Below are positions 52,677 to 62,026 of a stretch of 64,000 nucleotides of DNA, one piece after another (position 1 is the first letter of the stretch; each line of letters opens with the position of its first letter). Origin of the DNA: Nesterenkonia pannonica (GTDB lineage: Bacteria > Actinomycetota > Actinomycetes > Actinomycetales > Micrococcaceae); the NCBI RefSeq assembly GCF_019575955.1, contig NZ_CP080575.1, positions 868,001-932,000 on the forward strand, given 5' to 3'. The notes below the pieces were generated by a model that was not told the origin of the DNA, searched no databases, and was given only the letters and a program-made list of their open reading frames with translations. The position numbers and the translations under genes were made by a program.

Positions 52677-53568
52677 AAGGTGACCCCGGTGAGGTCTTCG
52701 GAGACGGCCCAGAGGCGTTTCTGGACGTCCTCGTTGTTGGCTGCGGCGCTTGAGCTGACCAGCACGGGGTGTCCGCGCACCTCTCCTCTGCCGTCGGGGC
52801 CGTAGTACTGGCCGCCGGTGACGGCGGGGTCGGTGGCTGCGCGCAGGGTGGGCAGTGCCCCCATCTGTGCTTACTGGGTGAGCAGGGGCGCCAGCACGGA
52901 GACCGGCCTCTGGAGCAGGCGAGGGGTGTGGCGCATGAGTTCGGTGTTGGACACCCCGGGGTGGGCGGCGACCGCGACGGTGGTGCCGGAGGGTTCGAGC
53001 CGTCGCTGCAGCTCGTAGGTGAACAGCAGGTTGGCGAGCTTGGACTGAGCATAGGCGCCCACCCTGCTGTACTTCTGCTCCCACTGGAGGTCGTGGAACC
53101 GGATGTCAGCTCCGCGGAAGCGGTGGCCGTTGCTGCTCAGCGTGACGATGCGGGACCCCGGCACGGGCAGCAGGTGGTCCAGGAGCAGTCCGGTCAGTGC
53201 GAAGTGGCCGAGGTGGTTGGTGCCGATCTGGAGTTCGAAGCCGTCGGCTGTGGTGCTCCGAGGCGGGAACATGAGCCCGGCGTTGTTGATCAGCAGGTCT
53301 ATGGCTGGGTGCGCGGCGCGCAGGTCGGCGGCTGCGGCGCGTACTGATTCCAGCGATGACAGGTCGAGGGCTTGGACGGAGACGTCGCCGTTGATGCGGG
53401 CGGCAGCTGCCTTGCCTTTGTCGACGTTCCGCACGGCGAGTACGACGTGTGCGCCGTGATCGGCGAGGGCACGGGCGGTTTCGAAGCCGAGGCCGGTGTT
53501 GGCGCCGGTGACGATCGCGACCCTGCCCTGCTGGCTGGGGATGTCCTGCTCGGTCCAGGGTGTGTCAA
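52673..53568 (-). CDS. Retinol-dehydrogenase-like SDR
   Basis: SDR of about 297 residues: GRVAIVTGANTGLGFETARA, LLINNAGLMFPPRS, FELQIGTNHLGHFALTGLLL and GAYAQSKLANLLFTYELQRR carry the full SDR catalytic set (NNAG, YxxxK variant AYAQSK). A false TAA after LAPLLTQ lies in plus GCTTAC at 52869-52874; restoring GCCGGC gives QPAQMGALPTLRAATDP in frame, exactly the expected family continuation to GGQYYGPDG. TTG 53568 start with one C restored near 53553. It ends VSEDLTGVTF. Confidence 0.88.
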
Positions 53569-53600
53569 GGAGCCCCTATGTGGTGCTGCTGGGGCGGGGG

Positions 53601-53902
53601 CTATTCGCGCAGGGGTGAACCGGTGACGTCGTATTGGAATCCGTCCATCTTTCCGGTGAGCAGCGGCATCGCCTCAGTGATGGCTTCGCGCACGGAGGGA
53701 AGCTGAAGGGATTCTTGGTGTGCGGCGGCGGAGATCCAGAGTTCGGTGACGAACACGGTGTCCGGCTGGTCCTCGGATGATCCCACCTCGTAGAACAGGC
53801 AGCCTACCTCCGCCAGGAGGGGTTGGGCCGGGTGAGGATGTCGATGACGGCATCCCGCTGGCCCGGCTTGGTCTCCAGGGTGCCCACGTTCGCGAAGGTC
53901 AT
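53601..53902 (-). CDS. Antibiotic biosynthesis monooxygenase-like protein
   Basis: ABM-domain protein (PF03992, YgiN-like) of about 100 residues: MTFANVGTLETKPGQRDAVI, DILTRPNPLL, CLFYEVGSSEDQPDTVFVTE and SAAAHQESLQLPSVREAI show the ferredoxin-like ABM fold. One C is lost near 53817. Likely a quinol- or small-molecule monooxygenase, or heme-independent quinone-modifying enzyme. The SDR gene lies 32 bases downstream on the same strand, a probable two-gene redox operon. Confidence 0.8.
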
Positions 53903-53959
53903 GGCCTGAATGTAGTGCGTCGGACCACCGAGCGGAAGAGGGTTGCCTTGAGATGCGAT

Positions 53960-54791
53960 CTAGAGGCGTCCTTGACCGATTGCTGTCAGCAGGTTGCGCT
54001 GTTGCGCCTTCGCAGTGGGCCAGTTGGGGAGCTCATGGGAGCGGATGTTTCGGAGAAGAAGATCGATGTCCGTCTGACGCCACTGGCGGAACAGCTCCTT
54101 TGCGACGCTCGGCGATAGATGAGCTTGGATTTGCGTGCTCAAATGCATCGTTGCGGCGAGTGCGGGATCAAAGTCTGCGGCCATCAGCAGGGCATTGTCT
54201 TTGTCTTCCTCGTAGAGCCATGTCTCGATCTCGTCTGAGGAGATGAACCACACGATGGCCGTTGCGATGTCGATCGCGTCCTTGTATTCGCCCCGACCGG
54301 GCTGGGACCGGTCGATCCAGGCACGCATTTTGAGTGCGGCATACCCCTGCGGTTGGGGATTCGCACCGTGAGGTCGTTTCCTAGAGGCAGCGTTTCTGAC
54401 CGGTCGTAGACATCGCGGAAGCCGAAGACGTCAATGTGTTGGACAGGGGCCTTGTGACCAGGCCGCGGTCATCTTCTATGGGCCCGAAAGGCGTGAGGTC
54501 TACTGCGTAGCCTGCGATTCTGCGACGTAGGCCATTTGTTCCGGCTTCGGGAAACTGCTTAAGCAATGTTGTCGTACTGATCCCATGTTGCGACGGCGAT
54601 GCCAAAGTCCCAGTCTTCGGTGCCACGGAGAGGAAAGGCGTGACCCATTGTGGAGTGAAGGATGTCGCGGCACGAGGCGCCGACCAGCATCAGCTGCGTT
54701 GGGTCTGCGCCGACTCTTGAGAGCTCTTGGGCGATGCATTGGGGTGCGTGGAGGAGCTGTGGATCAGCTGCGTGTTTGAAGGAAGTGGCAT
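53960..54791 (-). CDS. AbiEii-like nucleotidyltransferase toxin
   Basis: Toxin of a type IV (AbiE) toxin-antitoxin pair. Nucleotidyltransferase features are LMLVGASCRDILHSTMGH and TEDWDFGIAVATWDQY, then AGYAVDLTPFGPIED, VRIPNRRGYAALKMRAWIDR and YKDAIDIATAIVWF (the AKL-KD element of AbiEii). Four errors hide it, including a GCCGGC scar at plus 54557-54564 (GCTTAAGC; restored DNIAGSFPEAG). The start is inferred as the ATG at 54791 (MPTSFKHAADPQLL after restoring one C), overlapping the antitoxin end by 28 bases. About 277 residues. Confidence 0.75.
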
Positions 54792-55773
54792 GCCTAAGCT
54801 CCTTGGCCATCTGGATCTGTCGAGGTTCGCGGGATGCCATGAGATCGGCATAAATGAGCAGTTCGGGTGCACGCTGAACGGTGCCCTGAGGGATCTCTTC
54901 AGAGCGACGCCGAGGGTCGAGCCAGAACTGAGGTCTCACGAATATGTTCGCGTCGGCCTCTGTGCGTTTCCATCTGTTGGCAGCGGCAAGTCTTGCGTTG
55001 AATGCCGAGGTGTAGAGGGTGAGGGTGAGATGGCGTATTTCCGAGTACCGCCTCCCCACTCACATATGCAACTGTGTCGTCGTCCACCACGAGGTGTTGG
55101 GGGTCACCTGTGAAGCGACGTTCCTGGTGGGTGATCCCAGTCCGCTGGGGTACTCCGAAGTCCATATGTCTATGAGCTCATCACGGTGGGTGAGAGCCTC
55201 GTCGTTCCTGCTGATGAGGAATTGGCGTTCGCGGAGGATTTTGATCGTGTCATGTGCTTGGCCAGTGGATGCGCCGCTGTAGAAGGCAATATCCCGGAGG
55301 GAAGCGCTGAGGAGTTCCGGCCAAGTAAGCAGGGCGAAGATGACCTGGGCCCGGCGGGGCGTGAAGAGAGTTTTCTGGGGGCCGGGACGCATGCTGGTCT
55401 TGAGGGAGGCATTGGGGATTCGACCGCGTACGTCTATGAGGACGTCAGCGAAACGTATGTACGCGTTGCCTACCTCGTCCAGGTAGTTGATTCCCTCCTC
55501 TCTGAACGCGTCAGCGGCTCGGGGCATGATGCGGTGGCCGAATGCGAAGACGGGAGCGCTGCGGCGCACAGGAGGCGGAAGCGCGTGAGCGAGAGCGGTG
55601 AGGGTCATTTTCGGCAGAAAGACCGCCGTCACGTGTTCATTCTGTCGTCCGCGAATCAGCTGCCCCGCCCTTTCGAACTCGTACTCTTCGTAGAGGCCAA
55701 GGGGTTGAGGCGTTTTCAGTTCGAGGTCGTAACCGGTTAGCTGGTCTTGTAGCCGTTCTGCGAAAGTATCCAC
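54764..55773 (-). CDS. AbiEi-like antitoxin / autoregulator
   Basis: AbiEi_2-type protein with an N-terminal region and winged helix, then the antitoxin domain. Visible: VDTFAERLQDQLTGYDLELK, INYLDEVGNAYIRFADVLIDV (read in segments), RDIAFYSGASTGQAHDTIKI, VAYVSGEAVLG, LTLTLYTSAFNARLAAANRW, ANIFVRPQFWLDP and APELLIYADLMASREPRQIQ. GTG start 55773. A GCCGGC scar (plus GCCTAAGC, 54792-54799) sits at the end; restoring it gives KEPACHFLQTRS and a stop at 54764-54766. Known AbiEi proteins repress their own promoter through inverted repeats, and such repeats are present just upstream. Confidence 0.78.
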
Positions 55774-55783
55774 GACTGACTCC

Positions 55784-55834
55784 GTTCAGTAGCTGGCGTT
55801 GTTCAGTCTAACTGAACACGCGTAACTACTGAAC
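55784..55834. promoter_or_regulatory. Inverted-repeat operator array before the AbiE-like pair
   Basis: GTTCAGTAG (55784-55792) and its exact reverse complement CTACTGAAC (55826-55834) flank a central palindrome GTTCAGT-CTA-ACTGAAC (55801-55817). All four arms share GTTCAGT. This is 11 bases upstream of the antitoxin GTG and is the natural candidate for AbiEi autorepression. Confidence 0.75.
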
Positions 55835-55864
55835 ATGATCTGCGACGGTCCGCATACAAACGTT

Positions 55865-57301
55865 TTAGCTGTCGCCATCCGCCTTCTCGTCTGAAAACCG
55901 GACATACTCCTCAAGCCCCTGAAACTGGTCCGCAGGCGTGAACCCTGTGGCCTCAAGTCTGCTCAGGTCGAAGGTGCTGTGCGCGGGACGGGGTGCGACG
56001 CCGGTCTTGCCCGCGAAGTACTGCTCGGTGGTGACGGGGTGACCCTCTCGGGGTCGTGGCCGGTCAGTTCGTAGACCCTCTTCGCGATGTCCGCCCAAGA
56101 GGCTGGCTCTCCGGCGTTGGAGACGTTGTAGGTCCCGTGCCCGGCGCGCGTGGTCAGCAGGTGGTCGATGGCGCGGGCAATCTCATCGGCGAAGGAGAGC
56201 TACTGACTTGATCACTGACCACGGGCGGGTCCACGCCGCGTTCGGCCAGGGAGGCCATGGTGCGGACGAAGTTGGGACCGTCGCCGATGACCCATGAGGT
56301 GCGCAGGATGTAGTGCTGCGGCGCGGTGGCGACGGCTGTGTCCCCGGCGGCTTTGGACTGCCCGTAGACGCCCAGGGGACTGAACGGCTCGTCCTCCGTG
56401 TGGATCTCCTGTGTTCCGTCGAAGACGTAGTCGGTGGAGACATGCACCAGGGTCAGCCGGTTCTCGGCGGCGATGCGCGCCAGAGTCGATGGTCCGGCAG
56501 CATTGACCGCCCACGCCGCTCGTCGGCCCTCCTGCGTTTCGGCCTCGTCGACGGCCGTGTAGGCGGCCGCGTTGACGATGGTGGAGTACTGGGACCAGCT
56601 GATGCTGTCGAAGGTCTCTGGGACGGCAAGGTTGACGGTCTCTCGGCCCACCACGTCCACATCGGAGCGCCCTGCCCAGCGTGCGCTGAGCGCTCGCCCC
56701 AGCTGACCGTTCGCGCCGATCACCAGTGTCTTCTTCGGCGGCATGGGGTGACCGCCTCCAGCCGGGGTGGGCCTGGTCCTTCTCAGACAGCACCGCATCC
56801 TCCAGGGGATCGGCCAGGAGATGGCAGCTGTCTCATCGGCGAGGTTGAGGAACGTGTACTCGGACTGGGCCTCAGCGGACCAGTGGGCGTTGACCAGGTA
56901 GGTGTAGGCGGTGTGCTTCGCGAGGGCCTGGAAGGCGTTGCCCACCCCGCGGGGTACGAACACCGCCACGGTCGGGTCTATCTCGCACCAGTAGGCAGCG
57001 CCGAAGGTGGGCCCTTCGCGCAGGTCCACCCAGGCACCGAACACCCGGCCCGTCGCCACCGAGATGTACTTGTCCCATGGTTCGGCGTGGATGCCGCGGG
57101 TGACCCCGGGTTGGGCGTTGAAGCTGATGTTGTTCTGCACCGGCCCGAAGTCCGCCAGGCCGAGTGCGGTCATCTTCTCGCGCTGCCAGTTCTCCTTGAA
57201 CCAGCCGCGGGCGTCCCCGTGCACGGGCAGGTCGATGACCTTCAGCCCGGGGATGGGGTCTCGTGCACGCTCAGGTCCTTGCCGGTGGGCAGCTCACTCA
57301 T
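55865..57301 (-). CDS. rmlCD: Fused dTDP-4-dehydrorhamnose 3,5-epimerase / reductase
   Basis: Last two steps of dTDP-L-rhamnose synthesis in one chain of about 480 residues. The RmlC half (1-190) has [20 protein letters not shown] with the catalytic His, [13 protein letters not shown] and [13 protein letters not shown], where classical RmlC has AHGF. The RmlD half has [47 protein letters not shown] and [14 protein letters not shown] (YxxxK). Errors near 57260, 56800, 56205 and 56045 split it. The ATG at 57301 overlaps the rmlB stop (ATGA). Confidence 0.9.
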
Positions 57302-58294
57302 GGGTGGGTGGCCTTCGCGTACTGCGCCTCAGTGGGTCCTTTGCGGTCGCGCCACCAGGGTTCGTTGTCCCGGTACCAGTCGATGGTGTCCCGGAGTCCG
57401 GCGTCGAAGTCGGTGTGCTGGGGCTGCCACCCGAGGTCGTCGCGGAGCTTGGTCGCGTCGATGGCGTAGCGGAGGTCGTGGCCGGGGCGGTCCGTCACAT
57501 GGTCGAAGGCGTCCTCGGGCTGGTCCATCTCACGCAGGATGCCCCGGATGACGTTGAGGTTGCTGCGCTCGCCGTCGGCGCCGATCAGGTAGGTCTCGCC
57601 GGGTGTGCCGCGCTCGAGGATGGCGTGGACCCCGGAGGAGTGGTCGTCCACGTAGATCCAGTCGCGCACGTTGTGGCCGGTGCCGTAGAGGCGGGGGCGG
57701 ACGCCGTCGATGATGTTGGTGATCTGGCGGGGATGAACTTCTCGACGTGCTGCCGCGGTCCGTAGTTGTTGGAGCAGTTGGAGAGGGTGGCCTCCAGCCC
57801 GAAGGAGCGGACCCAGGCGCGCACCAGCAGGTCTGAGTAAGCTTTGGTCGAGGAGTAGGGGACGACGGGTTGTAGGGGTCTCGGGTGTGAACTTGGCGGG
57901 GTCGTCGAGGGCGAGGTCGCCGTAGACCTCGTCGGTGGAGACGTGATGGAAGCGTGTGCGGTGACGACGGGCGGCTTCCAGGAGGGTGTAGGTGCCGACG
58001 ATGTTGGTGTGCAGGAAGGGGAGGGGTCCTGCAGCGAGTTGTCGTTGTGGGACTCTGCGGCGTAGTGCACCACGGCGTCTGCCTCGGCGACGAGAGAGTC
58101 CACGAGGTCTGCGTCGGCGATGTCTCCCACCACCAGTCTGAACCGCTCGGGCGGCAGGCTTACGAGGGATTCGGTATTGGCGGCATAGGTCAGCCGGTCG
58201 AGGACCACCACGTCATAATCGGTGTTCTGTATGAGGTGGTGAACGAAATTGATCCTATGAATCCGGCGCCGCCGGTCACCAGAATGGTGCTCAT
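57298..58294 (-). CDS. rmlB: dTDP-glucose 4,6-dehydratase
   Basis: NAD-dependent extended [74 protein letters not shown] (catalytic YxxxK), [20 protein letters not shown] and [14 protein letters not shown]. Errors at about 58248, 58020, 57872 and 57730 shift frames. About 331 residues. It is divergent from rmlA with an 85-bp gap that contains a TAGGAT box for rmlA. Confidence 0.93.
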
Positions 58295-58379
58295 CGCCTC
58301 AGCATATGGCTTTTTCGCCGGTAGGATGCGGTCAGGCCGCCATATCTCGCGCGGCGGCCCTGAGGAGCATCGGGGATTT

Positions 58380-59254
58380 ATGGCACGGAAGGGCATCATT
58401 CTCGCCGCGGGACGGGCACGCGCCTGCATCCCATCACTCGGGGGTCTCGAAGCAGCTGCTGCCGATCTATGACAAACCGATGATTTATTACCCGATTTCG
58501 GTGCTGATGCTGGTAAGCATTCGGGAGATCCTGATCATCTCCACTCCGGATGATCTCCCCATGTATCGCCGCCTTCTGGGGAGGGGACGAGTTCGGTGTG
58601 CGTTTTGAGTATGCCGAGCAGCCCTCGCCGGACGGGTTGGCACAGTCGTTCCTGATCGGTGAGGACTTCATCGGTGACGACAGCGTGTGCTTGGTGCTGG
58701 GGACAACATCTTCCATGGGCAGCACTTCACGGAGAAGCTGGTGCGCGCCTCGGAGCAGCAGCGGGGGCGACGATCTTCGGCTACCAGGTGAAGGACCCTG
58801 AACGGTTCGGGGTGATCGGGTTCGATGAGGCAGGCAACGCCACCTCGATCGAGGAGAAGCCCGAACGGCCCAAGTCCCCGTTCGCGGTGACGGGCTTGTA
58901 CTTCTACGACAACGATGTGGTGGACATCGCACGCAACGTGAAGCCCTCAGCCCGTGGGGAGCTGGAGATCACCAGCGTGAACAGCGCCTACCTGGAGCGC
59001 GGGGATCTGAAGGTGGAGCGCTTCGGGCGCGGCTTCGCATGGCTGGACACCGGCACTCATGAGTCGCTGCTGGGGGCGTCGCAGTATGTGCAGACGGTGG
59101 AGCACCGGCAGGGGCTGAAGATCGCGTGCCTGGAGGAGATCGCCTGGTTCAACGGCTGGGTGAGCACCGAGCAGCTGGCTCGGCAGGGCGAGCAGCTGAA
59201 GAAGACGGACTACGGGCAGTACCTGCTGGCACTGGTGGCCGAGGGGAGGGCTAG
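58380..59254 (+). CDS. rmlA: Glucose-1-phosphate thymidylyltransferase
   Basis: First step of dTDP-L-rhamnose synthesis. [49 protein letters not shown] and [20 protein letters not shown] are RmlA hallmarks. GTAAGC at 58513-58518 gives [11 protein letters not shown] where the family has VLMLAGIREIL, so it is a silent GCCGGC scar. Run losses at about 58410, 58580, 58700 and 58762 split the first third. The end is inferred as VAEGEG-TAG at 59252-59254 after restoring one G; otherwise the frame runs on into the next gene. Confidence 0.92.
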
Positions 59255-59265
59255 ACTCGGGGGCG

Positions 59266-60880
59266 ATGAGCGAGCGAATCACCAGCGGTCAGACGTTGCC
59301 AGGGCTACCGTCGTCGCAGGCAGCCCCGGGGCCTGCAGCATCTTGTTGCGGAGGCGGCGGAGCGGTCCACGAGCGACACCATCGTCATCCTGGGCAAGGG
59401 CCCTCGGCGGATCAAGCGACCGGGCGGATTTTTCAGCACCACACGGTCATCGGGGTCAATGACGCGGAGCGCATCCAGCCCACCGACATCACGATCTTCC
59501 ACGAGCGGTGGGTGGCGGAGTCGATCCTGGATGAGGGCTGCGCTCGCATGCGTATGTGACGTCCACGGATTTTGATGTTCCGGGCAAGACGGTGGTGAGG
59601 CTGCCGTTCATGCCGCTGTCCAACGATGAGGAAGACATCATGCTCTCCCGGTTCCAGAGCCGGGAGGAGGTCGTGATCGAGGAGGCCATGTTCCTCACCG
59701 CCCTGGAGATCTCCCGGGCGATCGCGGATCACAAGGGGCGCCCTCAGACGGTCTACATGGTGGGCTTCGACTTCACGCCGAACGCCGGCATGGCCCGGGC
59801 GGCGACGACTCAGTACGCACCGCACCTGACCTCGGGTCGTGGGGCTGGCATCCACCTGCAGCAGTACATTCTGCGCAACGCGCTGTACGTGCTGGACGAT
59901 TCGAACCTCACGGTGCATCACGTGGGCACCCACGAGTTCTCGAGCCTGACCGTTGAGGATCTCAACGAGAAGTTCCGGATGCTCATCTCGGAGCCCACCG
60001 GCAAGATCCCAGCGATCCGGGATGAGCCGGAGCCGGAGACTCCGCACGTGGAAGTCACCGCGGAGCTCACCACGAATCATTTCGGCGACCTCGGACGCTT
60101 GGAGGCTGGTGCGTGCGGCACATGCTGCCGGTGCGGACTGGGTGAAGGTGCAGAAGCGTGAGGTGGAGAGCTTCTACGCCCCGAGCAGCTGGCGCGGGCA
60201 TATAAGTCGCCGTTCGGCACGACGTTCGGGGATTACCGCGGCAGCTCGAGCTGGACCGTGAGGGGTTCCGGTTCTTGGACGAGCTGTGCAAGGACTTGGG
60301 GATCGGCTGGTTCGCCAGCGTCCTGGATCAGCCGAGCTTCGAGTTCATGATGGAGATGGATGCTCCGCTGATCAAGCTTCCCTCCACGATCTCGGAGAAG
60401 CGCGACTACTTGAGCTACGTCGCGGAGAACTACACGGGCTCGTTGGTGATTTCGACGGGGATGACGGATCAGTCGTATGAGGAGTGGCTGCTTTCGACGT
60501 TCACCAGGCAGGACACGTTGTATCTGCTGCACTGCAATTCGGCGTACCCGACCCCGGACGAGCATACCAACATCGGCGTGGTGCGGCACTACGCGGATCT
60601 GGCGGAGCGGCAGGCGGACAAGCCGGGACCGCGCATTGTGCCGGGCTATTCGAGCCATGACTTCGGGTGGATGGCCTCAGCGCTCGCCGTCGCGGCCGGT
60701 GCCGGCATGGTGGAGAAGCACGTGAAGCTGGGAAACACGGAGTGGGCGCACTTCGACGCGGTGGCGGTGGACCTGATGACCGATGACTTCCGGGAGTATG
60801 TGGAGCAGGTCCGCAAGGCGCAAGTGCATGTGGGCTCCACGAAGAAGCACATCACTGATTCCGAGCACCACAAGTACTGA
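59266..60880 (+). CDS. Two-domain protein: Rossmann-like N-domain fused to NeuB-family synthase
   Basis: About 538 residues. The N-terminal 230 residues show [34 protein letters not shown] and [15 protein letters not shown], resembling DUF115/GT42-like Rossmann proteins (tentative). The C-terminal 300 residues are NeuB-like: [87 protein letters not shown] and MVEKHVKL. This family condenses PEP with a sugar to a nonulosonic acid. The usual C-terminal SAF domain is absent. The junction lies inside one unbroken frame (59556-60161), so the fusion is real. Errors occur near 59335, 59420, 59550, 60110 and 60185. Confidence 0.75.
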
Positions 60881-60908
60881 TACACGAATTGATGGAGGCA
60901 CCGACTTG

Positions 60909-61820
60909 ATGCGTGAAAAACAGATGCTCAAAGTAATTCCGGCGTCTTTGGCCGCCCTGTCCCTGCTTCTCCTGGGCGCATGTGCTGATGAGAATGACGA
61001 GGGACAGAGCGGTGCCGATGATCAGGGGCCGGAAGAGTCTGAGGGTGGCGTTTATCGGCTGGATGTGGACTTAGAAGAGGCCGGGGCCGGTCCTTACGAG
61101 GACGAGGTTCGTATTGAGCTGCCAGAGTATGTGGTGGACAACGATGAGTCGGACCGGGCACAGGATTACGCTCAGGACCGTGTCCTTGAGGCAGCAACGG
61201 TGCGCATATTTGAGTCAGAAGACGCTCGGTGCACATTGGAGATCGAGTACCACTATGACGAGAACAACCTCGCGCGTATCCAGGATACGGAGGAGTGGGC
61301 CTCGACGTTCATCGCTGAGGGTGACACCGAGGGTTCGCCTCAGCTGGTCGAGGCAGACTTCACGGACGAACAGCGATTGCTTCTGAGTCTTGGCCCAGTC
61401 GGAGCCAATAACGCGGAGGAGCTCGCTGCCAATGGGCAACAACCGGCTCTGGCCGACGACGTTGAGTTGAGCGAGAACGGAGAAGCAGGGCTCGCCTCGG
61501 TGGAGTGTCATGAGGCTCCCGACACGGCAGGCGACACTGTTGAAGTTCGTTTTCCGTACTTATTGAGTCGTGCCGAAGACCCTGCACCCCTGGACCGCGA
61601 GGCTCCTGAGTATCAGGCGTGGTCCGAAGCCCAGTTCCAGGAGGCAGACGAGGCGCTAGAGGAGGATGCAGCCGCGCTTGAGGGCAGCACCCACTTCGCG
61701 AGCGTGCAACTCAGCGTCACTGGTTCTGGAGAACTATTCGTGGTGGAGCCGGACATTCGCGATTTCGCTTGGTCCTCGTCTGACAGCAGTTGGTTGCCAG
61801 GGAAGAGGAGTGACACTTAA
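60909..61820 (+). CDS. Acidic lipoprotein of unknown function
   Basis: Intact 303-residue protein. The signal peptide MREKQMLKVIPASLAALSLL ends in LLGACADEN (lipobox LGAC, Cys25). The mature protein is very acidic (Asp/Glu-rich linkers DEGQSGADDQGPEESEGG and EADEALEEDAAALEG) and has two cysteines (DARCTLEIEYHYDE and VECHEAP) that could form a disulfide. GGAGG lies nine bases upstream of the ATG. No family recognised. It lies between polysaccharide genes, so a cell-envelope role is likely but unproven. Confidence 0.7.
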   Translation: MREKQMLKVIPASLAALSLLLLGACADENDEGQSGADDQGPEESEGGVYRLDVDLEEAGAGPYEDEVRIELPEYVVDNDESDRAQDYAQDRVLEAATVRIFESEDARCTLEIEYHYDENNLARIQDTEEWASTFIAEGDTEGSPQLVEADFTDEQRLLLSLGPVGANNAEELAANGQQPALADDVELSENGEAGLASVECHEAPDTAGDTVEVRFPYLLSRAEDPAPLDREAPEYQAWSEAQFQEADEALEEDAAALEGSTHFASVQLSVTGSGELFVVEPDIRDFAWSSSDSSWLPGKRSDT

Positions 61821-62026
61821 GAGAATCGACCACGCTTCAAAGGCAGGACTCGAGTCTGGTCTCAATGGGCTCGCCTGCGTCAGACCTGTTCCCTCTCAAA
61901 AGTCTTCTACAGCCTTATCCGGTATTCTGCGGACCTGACTTTGTTCGAACCCTCCAACTCAGGCAATTCGCCCGCGACTGAAAAGCTCGTCGCCTCTGAG
62001 GCTCAAGAAAGGTATTTCCACCACCC

